Of a stretch of DNA of 64,000 bases, positions 37,356-50,298 are shown piece after piece. The first letter of the stretch is position 1; the number at the start of each line of letters is the position of its first letter. Position numbers and translations under genes: made by a program. This DNA is from Physcomitrium patens (taxonomy: Eukaryota; Streptophyta; Bryopsida; Funariales; Funariaceae): contig NC_037255.1 in the NCBI RefSeq assembly GCF_000002425.4, forward strand, positions 6,702,063 through 6,766,062, in the 5' to 3' direction. The notes under the pieces were generated by a model. The model was not told where the DNA came from, did not search any database, and was given only the letters and a program-made list of their open reading frames with translations.

Positions 37356-38372
37356 GAAAAGAAAAGACAAAAACTAACCAGTGCAATATTGGTGAGGGGA
37401 CCTAGAGCAACTACAGTTACTTCGCCTGGAAACTCTGCTACTTTCTCCAGAAGAAAGTCTGCGGCACTCTTGGATGACTTTTGGCCTTTGGGATTGGCTT
37501 GGAATGTATTCCCAAGGCCATCCGAACCATGCACAAAATACGCAATTCGAGGTTTGACCCGCTGTTCAAGAATCAAAATGCGGTGAGTTCAATGTTAGTA
37601 GGAATAAATGCGTGTTTATCGAGTTAGCAATCATGTAGTCAAAGGTTGTATTTTGCACAGGAAAAACAACTCAAGAAAGTCGCCAATACGGTTGAAATCA
37701 AGATTTCTAAATACTATGACGTGACAAATCGACTTGTGTATATGTCACGTCATAATTTGAACATGACGGTACTCTGCATCTAGTGGGATTGAGATAGAGT
37801 AATATTGCCTTGAAAGCATCCTTTGATTTGTACTTGAGCAATACAGAACGGAAAACAAACCCTCGATAAGAACTGCTGATAGAAGCAAAGACAAGAACTC
37901 GAAACTTACATTTTCTTAATCATCTTAAACAGCAAGGCGGCTCTAAAATGTCCATGAAATACAAGTTCACAACAATATTGGAAATGGGAATGGAAATGGT
38001 AAAAGGAATCATGCGAAAACCTTCAACGGTTCAGAGGGTCCTTCCGCAACTGGTATCTCTGGATGACCTGTCATCTCACACTACGAACGCAAACTTGTTG
38101 TCAGCTTTAGAAAAGAAATTTGCGAGGTAGTTGGCATAGCCTACGGAAAGCCTGATTCCAGGTCTTCCTTAGATAAACTTGAGAATTCTAGATTTTCAAA
38201 GCTGAATGTGCAAGGGAAGTTATAAGCAAAAGCATTGATTTTAGAACCAAATGTACGAGGCAACACTCATTCTGGATACGAAAAAAACAAACGACTATAC
38301 CATCATCGTAACGTCTCCCTAGGACCAAAGACAAAGCAGAAAAAGGTAAAGAGAGAGACAGAGAGAGGAAAT

Positions 38373-38409
<37 letters not shown>

Positions 38410-40091
38410 CCAGATGGAGAGCATTCTTAGTGGCCAAATCGATATCTACATTCCCAAAAATGGTGGTAAGTCCTATCACTTCAATACCAGGAGCTTCAAA
38501 AGCCATAAAAATTGCCATCATGTCATCTGCACATCAGAACATTTCTATGTCATACACCAAAATACTTCTATGTCATACATCAAAATTCTGCAAGCATATT
38601 TTCTCAACCAAAAATTCCTGCAATGAAACAGCGAACACATTAATCACTGGCTAAATCTATGTCTGCAGCACGTCCTGTCCGTTACTATAACGCAACCACA
38701 ACGTTGGACCCAACACCATCTGAAAACTCAGATGTCGATCTCTACAGCATAATGTAGCAGCAGGTGGTAAAGTTCCTAATATAATCAAAAGCAGCAGTAC
38801 GTCTTGCACAACCATCAGAAATCTCTACTTGTCATCTTTCAGACTTCGTATCTACATTATATATCCTGAGAAGACTAAGTGCAGGATACATAACCTGAAT
38901 TTTTTTTCAAGATCATAAACGTTTCATGCAGTCAGAAGCACATGAATTAATCCTACATTTCACTAACGGTCAACTTTTTTACAAAATAATTTCGCGCTGA
39001 CGGTGCTAGCGCGATAGAGATCTTAGGGACTATTCACAAGGTCCACAATATGAGTATGTAGAGTCTGTGTAATGATTTTCACCCTTCACTAAAGGTTAAA
39101 AGTGCTAATTCTCCAACCCAACTCATTGATCAGATGGGTGAAGTGACACACCAAGTATGCTCACTTAAAAGACCAAAACGGTATAAGATAATCTACCATG
39201 GAAGAGAAATTGAAGCTAGATACGGAGATTGACAGAAACCAGTTGACGGGGACCCAAAATCCCGTCGAAAAACGCAGAAGGATAAAGCACTATCATCTCG
39301 CCTTGCCAAAATGACTACTCAAAACAATCCATGGGAGATACAAAATTGCAACTATTTTAGTAAAGCAATTCGTACCCCTGAATACCCCTCCCAAAGCTAG
39401 ACGAAAGAACCAATGGCAAGCATATCATTCAGGAGATCCGAAAAACGGATAACATTCAGTTTTCGACAAAAACGAAATTACAGAGCCACACTCTCGTAAC
39501 CCCTCCAGCGGCAGCATTGTGGGAGAGAATTACAGAAAACAGAGAAACCGCATGCTGCCAGCTTTAGCGAGAATACAATATTTACCCAATCGCTCTAACC
39601 GGCACATAGAAAAATGAACGCAAACCCAACAAATTATACGTCCCCTCAAGGCGGCAGTGCACCCGAAGATTTAGATAACAAAACGACGCACCTAGAGCGA
39701 GTATTAAGGAAAATCACTCTTGAAGGGCACATCCTTGAGACTATAATCGATCTTATCTGGATCGGCAGAAGCTGCTCAACAAACAAGACGCACACTCTTC
39801 ACGAACTGAATCACACGACGCCGGGAAAGAAAAACCACAATGAACACCATGGACACCCGCACGAGGAACGACGACGACTCACCATTTGGGATTCAAAACC
39901 TCAACCAAGCAACAAAACCACGGCTGTATGCTCCGAACCAATAATTCTGTTATGTCCATATGATGGTGCAATCACGTACCAATCCCGGGATCCGTGTCGA
40001 TAATGACTCTCTTCCGAGCTGGATTCTTGGATACCTCAACATACTCCGCCATCAAATCCGCACTCCTGTCCATCGTCTCCTCTCCCACCAT
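35794..40091 (-). CDS. Inosine/uridine-preferring nucleoside hydrolase, nine exons
   Basis: A complete gene assembled by eye from phase-compatible GT-AG exons on the minus strand: 40091-39980, 38526-38411, 38080-38021, 37561-37379, 37174-37070, 36866-36770, 36616-36509, 36254-36119 and 35902-35794. These total 1026 nt and encode 341 residues, the usual length for plant URH proteins. The enzyme hydrolyses ribonucleosides such as uridine or inosine to base plus ribose in the salvage pathway. The calcium/ribose-binding signature DTDPGIDD is at residues 32-39, HGSDGLGN at 107-114, NPAAEAN-IFGDPEAA at 186-200, and the catalytic LHDP block at 264-267. The C-terminal block with NHWTG and VDADGVRSLVKKLL fits the family. 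The start ATG at 40091 follows an in-frame stop. No targeting peptide is evident, so it is probably cytosolic. All key residues are present. The first intron (1453 bp) holds a 31-base A run. Confidence 0.93.
37328..37368. repeat. A-rich tract in nucleoside hydrolase intron 4
   Basis: A/G-rich run on the plus strand just downstream of the exon ending at 37379; on the transcribed strand it is a T/C-rich stretch near the 5' end of the intron. Confidence 0.8.
38375..38406. repeat. Poly(A) microsatellite
   Basis: About 31 consecutive A residues beside the splice donor of the exon 38411-38526, on the intron side. Confidence 0.95.
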
Positions 40092-40630
40092 CGCCTCCTC
40101 CCCCGCCCTCTTCAACTCACAACCTTCTGAAAGATCTCAACCCTTGGAAGAAATTAAAACCAACACAAGTGCCGCAAAATCTAAAGCTCCGCCACTCTCT
40201 TCGCCTCCCTTCACCACCGAGAATGTGTAATCCGCTGCCTCCGTTGCCTCCGCCGCTCTGCAGCAATTCCACCACCACGAGCGAGCATCAAAAGAAACAA
40301 TCCATTCCTGCATCGCCCTTCTTCCATCAAAACGCCGGAAAACAGAGAAAAACGAAAGCTCCCTCCGAAGCATATCCGGCCATCCATCCGATGAACATAG
40401 AATATCCTCATCCAAGTTTCTGAAAGGGCTGGTTTATCAGCCCCCGGACCAGAAAAGGTTTCATTCGTTAACTGCCAGTTCGATTCCCTCGACGGAGTTT
40501 TCACATGACACGGGATGTCTTGTGGTTTGCGAAGATGAACGACGCTTTTGCTTGGAATCTGTGACGGAATATGTCGAACTGTCCACGTAGGCCACGGTCC
40601 TCGTGGTGTGGTTGAAGGGAGGATGTTATA
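40092..40630 (-). promoter_or_regulatory. Promoter and leader region of the nucleoside hydrolase gene
   Basis: Balanced composition, C/T-rich on the plus strand, ending sharply at about 40625 where AT-rich DNA starts. Short open frames on both strands (40137-40504) are low-complexity. No TATA box is convincing; the position is the main evidence. Confidence 0.45.
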
Positions 40631-43600
40631 ATTTTATTTTATTTATTTCTCAGTGCTTCTAGTTTGAGCTCCAACACATTAATACTTTAAATCTCTAAAA
40701 CTTAATCATCTGTAAAGAATTGTTTTACAGATGTTGAAGTAAATACTATATATTATTTTTTATTTTATTTTATTTTTGTGAATAAATATGAAAAATTATA
40801 TTGTTAAGATAGAAGCTTAATTATGTGAATATATTATTTGTGCAAAAACTCTAATACATTACAATATTAGAATATATATATATATATATGTATTTCTAAT
40901 AGCAATAGTGAAATGTACAAGTTAAAAGATAGATGAAATAGATTTTTGAACTCAAAGAGCTGCAACCTAAAAGCATGCATGTAATTAGACTTCTGTAAAT
41001 TAGCAAAGGAAGTTACACATGCTTATGATTTAATATTTTTGTATTTTCAAGGCCTTATAGTCAACTTAAACTTTTCCAATAAAAGATTGGTGCTTCTACC
41101 TTATTATCTTGGCTTTTACAATAATTTAGAGGATCTAGCACGTGCCATAGTTTTGGTAGAAAGAATTAAATTTTAATATTAATAAAGGTTGAATAAACTA
41201 TTAAAAAGATGCTAGAATGGCTATTGCAATGTTTGAATAAAAAACCTTTAAATAATAATAATATTTTTTTTTCCAATGAATCCTTATGCTATATAGATTA
41301 TAATTCCAGAACCATTTAGAGATTTAGAAATGATTATGTTTTTCTATTCTTAACATTTACTCTACATGCATCACATAAGTAGTTAATATTGCAATGCAAT
41401 ATACATATCAATTTAGATTGGATTATATCTTTCAGACACAAAAATTAGTAAGTGTAATATTTATAAGATGGAATTTCTTAGTGGAGAATCACACTCTAAT
41501 TTTATTGTGGTTGATTAGCTTTTTTATCAAACTTATATACCTTTAAGTTTACTTTGTAATTGTTGTTAAAAGTATGGTTAACAACTTAACCAAAGTAGTT
41601 TCTATTTAAAGCAAGAATTATATTACACACAAATTATATGTTGTCTTTTAGTTTTTTGTAAAGATTCAAACCAATTGTTTAATCTGCAAAAAAATCTCTT
41701 TCTATATATTACATAATTTTTTTTTTACTTGTATCATATTTTTTTTATTTAACCAAAATTGTAATTACTTCATAAATTATTAATTTAAAGATTTAAAATT
41801 CTCAAAATTATTTTTTGATATTAAATTTCATAAAAAGGTAAATTTATTGTATAATTACGATAAATTGTCTTTGATAATTAATATATAATTGTAGGGATAT
41901 ATTGTATTCTTTTTAATAAAAACAATACTATGGTCTTTAATCTCATTATTCATAAATAGCTAAAAATAAAAATAAAATATTGTATCTAATAAATAACAAA
42001 ATAAACTAAAGTGTAAGTATAAAATTAAATAAAATATGATTTTGATAAATATACTTATGTATCAAATAAAATTACAAATTAAGTTAATTTCATATTAATT
42101 AATTATTTATAAGTATAAAAAAGATAAAACACAAACACAATATTATAAAATTAAAAAATTGAATTTATAGAACTGATTATTTTATTTTAGATAAAAATTA
42201 TACTTTTATCTTATATATTTTGAGATTACACTTTTTATAAGATCATTAATTTGATTATAAAATATCATAAAATATTTCATAAATAAATTATAATTATATT
42301 TTTAAAATTAAATTTTGTCATACAAAATAAATATGTAGAATAAAAATTTATACATAGAACTAAGTTTTAAGTAGAAAACAACAAAAAAATCTTAAAAAAC
42401 TATAAATTTTTCTTACTATTTATTTATTTATTTATTTATTATTTTTAATTAATTAATATAAAAATAATATTAACTTATAATTTAATATTTTACTTAAATA
42501 ATTACAAATAAAAGAATCTAAAGATTAGAACATAAGGTATTTGAAATAATTAAAAAAAAAGTATATTTTTTTAATTTAATCAAATTCATTTGGCATGTTA
42601 TTTTTTTGATAACTTTTAGCAAAAATAATCTAATGACTTAACTTGAATTTATTTTCGTAATTTACCAAAAAATATCTTTAAAAATTTTTAATTGAAGAAC
42701 ATCAAAGAAAAAATTGTTTATAAATTTTTAAAATTTTCAAAAATATATTTTCATTGTATGTTATAATAAATCAAAGATAATTTAAAGTAATTAAAAAACC
42801 TGATTGAAAATAGATTAAAACTAAGTTAATACAACTTTTAAATATTTAAATGGAATATATATATATATATGAAAAAATATTATGATTTCTTAAAAAATAT
42901 GATATAAATATTTTGTAAATATTCAATAAAATATAATATTTTATTTTAAATAGATTTCTTTAAAATAAAATATCAACTTTAAGATATGACATAAGTATAA
43001 TATGTAATATGTTTCAAAAATTATAAATTATAAATTTTAAAGATAAATATTTCTTAAAGATTCTATAAAATCTCTAATTTTAATTATTTTTTTATATTTT
43101 TTTTACAAAATTCATATGGACTTCAATGGATGTATGTGTTATGAAAAAGATTTATAAGAAAAATCATTTTTTTGAGTTGACCATCTAAATTACTATGGTA
43201 CTTATTTCATTTCTTTATGTTGAGAATTTTGACTTAGAATGGTTTAAACTTGAAAAATTCAAGATGAATGAGTTTTAGTTTATATTTTTTTTTAAGATCA
43301 AAGATGACAAATTAATTTTCATGCAATTTTTTATTTCCAAGCCTATTAGAAAGATTCCACATCATTGATTATATACCAATTGATGGCACCATTTGATATC
43401 TTCATTGAACAAATAAAATATCATCTAATAGATAGATGATAATTTTTAGACTTTTTAACTATAGTAGAAAATCATTCATCCAAAATATGGATAGTATCTT
43501 CAAAAACATAGCCTACTTAAGAATCATCCTTTGTAGTGAGCATTTACATTGACATCAAGTGACAAAATATATCTTCATTTTTTCTATTCAAGTCAAAAAG

Positions 43601-43985
43601 CCTATAAAGACATTTGATGCTAAAAGAACTATATTCACTTAAATTTAGTGAAGAGTAAATATAAAAAAAAATTATAGTAGATTTATGAAATTTCTATTTA
43701 ACTTGTTATTTACAAAAAAAAATTATTTGATGAAAAATTTATAGAAGTTGTACTTTAAAATCTCCAATCTATTTTTTTAAATTTCTAAAAAAATATAATC
43801 AATAAAATTAGAGGCAAGTTGTCAAATATGGTAGATTTAGAAGCTATATTTTTACAAAAAGATGTATGCTCCTCCTCAATTTAAAAAAAAATAGATAAGG
43901 TTTTCATGACTTACTTCAACTTCTAATGCCATAATTTCAAACCTTAACAATATGGCAATAGATACTATCAATAACATCCATTACA
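40631..43985. other. Very AT-rich stretch, no gene recognised
   Basis: More than 3 kb of extremely AT-rich DNA without a recognisable coding block, probably deeply decayed transposon sequence. A (TTTA)n run lies at 42418-42440 and short (TA)n runs near 40873 and 42857. Confidence 0.5.
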
Positions 43986-45940
43986 TGTCATAAATATACA
44001 TATTTATTCTAATAATTACCTAGATAATATGAATAGATAGAAGTAGATTAAAGTAATTAATTTGATCATATCTTGTAAAAAAACTTCTTAGAAGCTTCAT
44101 AGATATCATTTTGACTTTATATGTATTTGTAATTGAAACTTAGCTAAAAAGTTAGCCACATGTTGTACTTGTTGTTAGCTTGTGGTACAAACTTACTATA
44201 TGGCATACATATAAAAAACTTGCCTTACAAGTTAAGTCACATGTCTTGTAAGTTGAATATGTATTGGAGGTTTTATAGAACGTTGTCATATAATAATACA
44301 AATATATGGTGAAAAATAAAAACATAACTGTTTTTATAAAAGAACTTAATAGAAAGATGTAAAAAAGCAAGGATAAATGATAGGAAGGAAATAAAAAAGT
44401 TTAGTCTTAATACTACTTTTTTAAAAAGAGGCTTCTATTTACTTTATAGGGACAAAAATTCCTCAAATTAAAATAAATGAGATAAGTGATTAATATAGAT
44501 ATATTTAGAAAGAAATTATTAATAGGTTCAAGTAAAAAATATCTCAAATTACCAAATATTGATATCCAAAGAGTACCAATTGTCAACCTAGGTTGAAATC
44601 AGACCTTGAGGCATAAAACCATATACCTATGGCAACTCTTAGGTTCTTTGGTAGATTAAAGAGTAGGATTTAAGAAAAACTAGAAAAAATATTTTTGAGC
44701 ATTGATTATATATTAGTCAAGTTGATATTCAATTTTTGGGAGATTTTCAAAATTAATAATGTTCTTGGTTGGATTGGATTTAAAAAATTAAATTTATGTT
44801 TACAAAATTGAGGATTTCTTAAGTTTTGTGGTGTATTTGCAAGTGAATTTTGGGCAATGTATTGGTGCTTTGGTTGTTAGTATGTATGCAAATTTTGGAG
44901 TCAATAAAATTATTAGATCAAAGTGTCTGAAGGTTTTTGTAGGTTGAGGTTTTAGAAATTGGAATCTATAAATCAGTGAATAATTTTAAGATCTTTAGTA
45001 ATCTGTTAATTGGATTGAAGTGATTTTTTTTTTGTATAAAGAATAGACTTGATTTCCAAAAATTCAAGTATATTTTGGAGGCAATTCAATAGTACAAGAA
45101 AGAAATTTTGGCATTGGAATTTCAACATTTAGATTAGAATAGGAGGCTGACTAATATCCAAGCAGAGTTTAGATTTGATCTTCTATTTGGTAAATTCGAT
45201 CTTCTTCAAATTTTATATATTTATTTCCAACTTAATTTTTGAGAAGTGTATAAATTCTTAAATAAAATCAATAATATAATTGATAGATATTGATGTTTTC
45301 AACTACCCTAGGATAAGATTTATTTGATTAAGATTTGATTTAGAGTTTAAGAATTGATTAGGATTTAGAATTTTTTTAGGATTTACTTAGGATTTAAATA
45401 ATAATTATTAGAATTTTAATTAAGATTATATTAAGATTCAATTAGAATTTATTTAAGATATCTTTAAGATTTTATTTTAATATTTCATTTAAATTTCTTT
45501 AGGATTTCTTTATACTTCTTTTGTAATTTCTTTGAGGTTCTTTTAGATATTATTAAAGATTGATTACTATTATTAAGGTTTATATGGAATTATATAGGAT
45601 TTTATTAGAATTCGAATCTTATTATTACAATTTTCCTTCTATCTTCGACAGTTAGGTGCTCCGTGCATTCTCAAGTAAGGCTTTTCATAATATGATAATG
45701 TTACTTTGTAGCTTCTAGTTAAATAATATATATGGAGGCAAGAATAAAGCCTTCTTCATTCTTATCAATGCCTTTCTTGTCCTTAATCTTATTTTGAAAC
45801 TATTTAATCTTGTCTTTAGCAATAGCCATTTTAATTTAATATTATATCATTTTGAATGATTTTTTAGTCTTTTTAAGTGACGTATGAGTATATTGATCTT
45901 TTAGTCCTTTGAGATTTATGTCCTTGAGAGTTTGACAAGA
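43986..45940 (+). mobile_element. Family D gypsy 5' LTR, interrupted by a family E insertion
   Basis: It starts TGTCATAAATATACATATTT, matching the LTR at 18098, and follows it to about 44295. It resumes at about 45690 with the block leading to TATA (atatatatgg at 45727) and a hairpin relic at 45737-45766. Gag-like sequence follows, so this is a 5' LTR. Confidence 0.65.
44296..45690 (+). repeat. Family E segment inserted in a family D LTR
   Basis: About 1.4 kb splits the LTR. It ends in a TTAGGATTTGATT-like minisatellite (about 45300-45620) and a terminal block with cgacagttaggtgctccgtg. Its 45045-45240 part matches 560-780. No coding region. Confidence 0.55.
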
Positions 45941-46880
45941 ATGCTAATTCATTGTTTTTATTTTATATTTAAAAATGAATGGATTATCTTACTTCTATTG
46001 TTGTACTTTGATAAGATAGTTTTGCAAATTTATTCTCTGCTTAGAAGATTTGCAACTATTGTAAATCTTCACAAACTTATCAATATTCTTAGAATCAAAA
46101 TCTCATGTATTTCTAATGTAAACCATGGAGACACTATTGCTATATCTATGTATAATTAAAAAAAGTAAGTAGATTAAATTTACAATTGAATGCAATAAAC
46201 CTTCCTTCTACAAATATAAAAGAGATGAATATAAGTATAGTAGATAAGTTTGATGGAATAAGATCAAAATTTTGAAGATTTCTATAACAAGTGAAGCTCT
46301 ATCTAAAATTACATCCTTTTCAATATCTTGATGGATTTATTCAAGTTGAATTCATATATGAACTTCTAACTAGAAGTACTTTTTATTGGTTTGTACCTTT
46401 GATGGAAAAGAATTTATGACTCATTTATGATCTAAATTCATTCTTAAAATTTCTTACAACTATATTTGAAAAAAATGATTAAAATAGAGTAGTATAAACT
46501 AAATTCCTATTTTTATAATAAAGGTCATATTCAACTATAATATATGCTATAGAATCTCAAAATCTTGCATCAATGTAGATTAAAATGACAAAGCTTTTAT
46601 CAATCAATTTTAATATAGATTAAAAGATAATATTAATAATTTATCATTGATAATATTAAGAATAGATTCATTAAAATAATTTATTACTTAAGCTATTGTA
46701 TGCAATAATCAATTCTTTGAAAGATGCTAAGAACAAAGATTTGATTGGAGATGTATAAATCAAGTCATGGCAACAACTTCTAAGTTTTCAAAAGCTTATT
46801 CATTAAGGCCAAAACTTATGCAAATAAAAATGGTACATTATAAATCTCTTATTAATCAAGAAAAGACTAGACATTGTTGT
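45941..46880 (+). pseudogene. Gypsy gag relic, family D
   Basis: A plus-strand reading near 46225-46470 (VDKFDGIRSKF, then VKLYLKLHPFQYLDGFI, then FYWFVPLMEKN) follows the gag of element B at 55845-56020 residue by residue, but is broken by stops. The relic is cut at about 46880, where another AT-rich segment is inserted. Confidence 0.7.
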
Positions 46881-47056
46881 ATGTTGTGAAGTTTATAATT
46901 CTAATAGAATCCTAAATAAGATCTTTATAATTCTAATAGAATCCTAAATAAACTCCAATTAAATTTTAATAATTCTAATCAATCTTTTATCAAGTTCCAG
47001 AAGAAGTTTCAAAAAACTTTCAAAAGAAATATAAAGATATTATAAATTAATCTTAA

Positions 47057-47060
<4 letters not shown>

Positions 47061-47090
<30 letters not shown>
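47061..47090. repeat. (TA)n microsatellite at mariner insertion point
   Basis: About fifteen TA units precede the left inverted repeat of the mariner element. Tc1/mariner elements insert at TA, so this could be the target site or an expansion of the target duplication. Confidence 0.9.
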
Positions 47091-47092
<2 letters not shown>

Positions 47093-47270
47093 GCCTCAAA
47101 AAACCGTTTCAAACTTGACATATTTTGAAACGAATGGTATGTTATACATGAATTGTAGTGAATAATGACACGTGGTTTATATAGAAAATAAAGTATTTTT
47201 TTGAAACTATCAAATGAGTCCAAGTTGAAAAGAATCCATTAAATAAATGTAGAATTATGACTAATTCAAT

Positions 47271-47987
47271 TTAGAACAATATTGAAATATTTTTTTGAGT
47301 GTAGTATCCAATTACATATGAGTACTTTGTAAGACCTCCTTTGGCCTTGGTAACTTCTTCCAACCTCCTAGACATACTTTCTATTAACTTTTGGTACAAA
47401 ACTACTTTAATATTATTCCATTCCATAATTTTTTTTTTTTTATAATTTCCAAGCTCTCTTTGATTTTATCTTCTAGGTGTTGAATTGGCGTTTGAAGTGC
47501 TCCCAAACATATGTAATGGGATAAAGATCAAGAGATTGAGTAGGCCAATCAATTACTTTAATCCCATGATGATCAAACCACTGCTATACTAGTTTTGAAT
47601 TATGCTTGAGATCATTATCTTGTTAAAAAATCACCCCCTTTTCAGAAATGCTAGATTTTTCAATGCTAGAGAGTTAGTTTTTTTCAAAAATTTCCATGAA
47701 TTACTTGGCATCCATCCTTCCCTCAACCTCTACCATCCTCTCAACTCTATTCTATCCCATATAATCCTATACCATTATATTTCCACCTCCATACTTAATT
47801 ATTTTTTGGATGTTCTTATCAAGCGTGGATTGACTTTTTTGCTTCCAAATCCATTTTTTGCCATCTGATCCAAATCTATTGATTTTTATCTCATCTAAAA
47901 AAATAATCCACTTTCAATCCTCAACAATCTATTTCTTGTATTTTAGAAAAAAAATCCAAGTATTATTTCTAATGGCAAGTAGATAGT

Positions 47988-48023
<36 letters not shown>

Positions 48024-48355
48024 ACTATTTTTATATTTCATTTTTTAAAAATATTTCGAATGGTTTGAGTTGAAATAAGATTATTGATAATATTAATAAG
48101 GTTTTTAGCAACCTCAAGAGCATTTTCAGCCTTTTCAAAGTTGATTTGGTAAATGATTGCTCTTTCTTCTACTACAGTGAGCTTCTTTGGTCTACCTAAT
48201 TTAAGATTCTTCCTATTAAAAGTGATCTTTTTTACTAACCTAGAGATAGTAGCTTTATTGCAACCAAGTTCAGAAGCAATTTGGGCATAAGATTTTTGAA
48301 AATGAAGAAGAATAGAGATAATATTGTCTTAGAGAGAATGAAGACTGGGTCTCAT
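47271..48355 (-). pseudogene. Tc1-like transposase, inactivated
   Basis: From an ATG at 48355 the minus strand shows a helix-turn-helix block (YAQIASELGCNKATISRLVK), a Gly-Arg-Pro-Arg-like linker (LGRPKK), then catalytic-core landmarks. These are FLDEIK, then QDNDLKHNSK near 47610, then DWPTQSLDLYPI and VWEHFKRQ. Exactly 34 residues separate the second Asp (of QDND) from the residue that should be the third acidic one, the DD34E spacing of Tc1 elements, but that residue is Thr. Stops occur near 48330, 47620 and 47590 and elsewhere, and a poly(T) run at 47995-48020 disrupts the frame. The copy is inactive. Confidence 0.85.
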
Positions 48356-48526
48356 AGTTGTTTAAAGAATTGTCAAAGATACAAAAATTTGATAAAGAAA
48401 TATGTTAAGATTAAAGACAAAGAATGAAATTGATAGCAAAAAAAGGTTCCAAAAATTCCTATTTATACTATAATGAAAATTATAAAAGTCTATGGTACTT
48501 TCTATAGAAGTTTTTAGAAGTCTAAA

Positions 48527-48554
48527 GAAGCTTCTAGAAGCTTATGGAACTTTC
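48527..48554. promoter_or_regulatory. Heat-shock-element-like array upstream of the transposase
   Basis: Triplets alternate at perfect 5-bp spacing: GAA-gc-TTC-ta-GAA-gc-TTa-tg-GAA-ct-TTC. This is six units with a single mismatch, and the functional HSE needs only about three. It lies about 170 bp upstream of the transposase start codon, inside the transposon. Confidence 0.6.
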
Positions 48555-49960
48555 TCAAAGATTGAAGAAGATTCTATAAGTATCTAGAAGGTTCTAAAAA
48601 TTTACAAAAGATTCTAAAAGTTTCTAAAATGTGGTAATTTGGAATACATCCATGCGAAGAATTGTAATTAAGAATGGTATTTTATAGCTGCTAATAAGCA
48701 TTAATGATGTCATTAGATTAGTAATAATATTTTCATAGTAAATTTGATGATGATAGAATGTTTTAATTTTGAATAATTGATAGAATCCAAAAATTAGACA
48801 CCACATTCAAAAAATTAAAAAGTACTTTATTTGCTATACAAACCACGTGTCATTATTCACTCAATTCATTTATAATACACCATTCTTTCCAAAATATATC
48901 AACATTGAAATAGTTTTTTGAGTTACTGTATATACTAAAAAATCCTAATAAAATATCAAAAAAATCTTTAAAAAATATTAAAAATAAAATTTTTAAATAA
49001 ATTATAATCAAATTTTAATATAACTGTCAAAAAATCTTAATGAAATTCTAAATCAATCCTAACCAAATCTTAATCAATTCCTAATGAAATCTTCAACAAA
49101 TCTTAAATTTTAATCAAACTTTAAATCAATCTTAACCAAATTCTAATAAAATCTTAATAAAATTTTGAATAAATTCTAATTAAATTCTAAACCAATCTTA
49201 ATTAAATCCTAAATAAATTTTAATCAAATCTTATTTAAATCTTATACCAATTTTAATCAAATCTTAATTAAATCTTATATCAATTTTAATCAAATTTTTA
49301 ATAAATTTCAAATCTTAATGAAATCTTAAATCAATTCTAATTAAAATTTAAATTCAAGACCAAATTCTAATAAAATCTTAATGAAATCTTAAAAAATCTT
49401 AATTAAATCCTACTAAATTCCTAAATTGATCCTAAATTCTAATTCTTAATCAAATCCTAATCAAATCTTACATCTAAGACCAAATTCTAATGATATTTTA
49501 AAAAAAACCCTCAATAAATTTTATTTAATTACTATAGTTGTTTAAAAACCTCAATAAGTATTAATTGAATTATTGATCTTTCCTAAAATTTTACTTATAT
49601 TTTAATCTACAAAAAATTAAGAAGTAGAAAAAATTTGAAGAAAATCAACTCATCAATTTGAAAAAAAAATTCCTAAATTGATCAAATATTGACCATTTTC
49701 TTTCTTCAATCTAGAAGTTGATATATTGATAGTGATTTTTCTTTTTTAAACCATTTAATTTCTTAAAAAATTGGCTGGTATATGGAATTCTAAATCTAAA
49801 TAGCTATTATTAATTTTTTCTTCAATCAAATTGATAAATATTATAAGATTGCAAAAACCACCACTGATCCTAAATTTCAATTATTTGAAATCATAACCTA
49901 CAAAAAATCTCATAACCATCAATTCAATTATTAGATAAATATCAAATTTTTTAAATACAT

Positions 49961-50298
49961 CTTGTCCATGTACAAAACTTGCCTTGTGAGTTAAGATATG
50001 TCTTGTATAAAGTCAATGTGTTTTGAAGGTCCTATAAAATATTGCCATATAGCTCTTAGATAGCTAGTATATATAGAGGCAAGAATGAAGCCGTTTTTAT
50101 TCTTCTCAATTCTTTTCTTACTTTTACTTTAATTTTAAGAATTTCTGATCTTTTGGAAATAGCCATTCTAGTTTTTTTTTAACATATATACTTCTTTATT
50201 TCTATTTTTTCATACTTCTTTGAAAAAGTCTCACTTATTTATTTGCTTTCATATAATTCTTGTCCTTGATAGATTGACAAGAGTACACTTACAATATT
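49961..50298 (+). mobile_element. Family D gypsy LTR fragment
   Basis: Starts within the LTR (acttgccttgtgagttaag, compare 44218) and continues through TATA (tatatag at 50070) to the LTR end. A tRNA-Met-type primer-site relic follows (tattagagc at 50303). The 5' part of the LTR is missing, displaced by the family E segment. Confidence 0.65.

Larger units (their letters stand above)
47089..48928 (-). mobile_element. Tc1/mariner transposon with long inverted repeats
   Basis: A 1.84 kb element flanked by TA on both sides (47087-47088 and 48929-48930). Its ends are inverted repeats of about 115-120 bp (47089 to about 47210, and about 48812-48928), sharing aataatgacacgtggttt internally and ctcaaaaaac near the tips. 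The tip on the right reads CAGTAACTC on the minus strand, as in Tc1-like elements. Between the repeats lies a degenerate transposase on the minus strand and a TTC/GAA-rich upstream region. Confidence 0.9.
46881..49960 (-). repeat. Family E segment (inverted), split by a Tc1/mariner insertion
   Basis: On the plus strand 46890-47060 and 48931-49560 consist of units such as aatcttaatcaaatcctaat, the reverse complement of the family E minisatellite. The two parts flank the mariner element at 47089-48928 exactly. Total family E sequence is about 1.2 kb, like the other copies. Boundaries are approximate. Confidence 0.6.

Noticed and set aside
47602..47868. 88-codon plus-strand open frame in the mariner element
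   Set aside because: Antisense shadow of the degenerate transposase.
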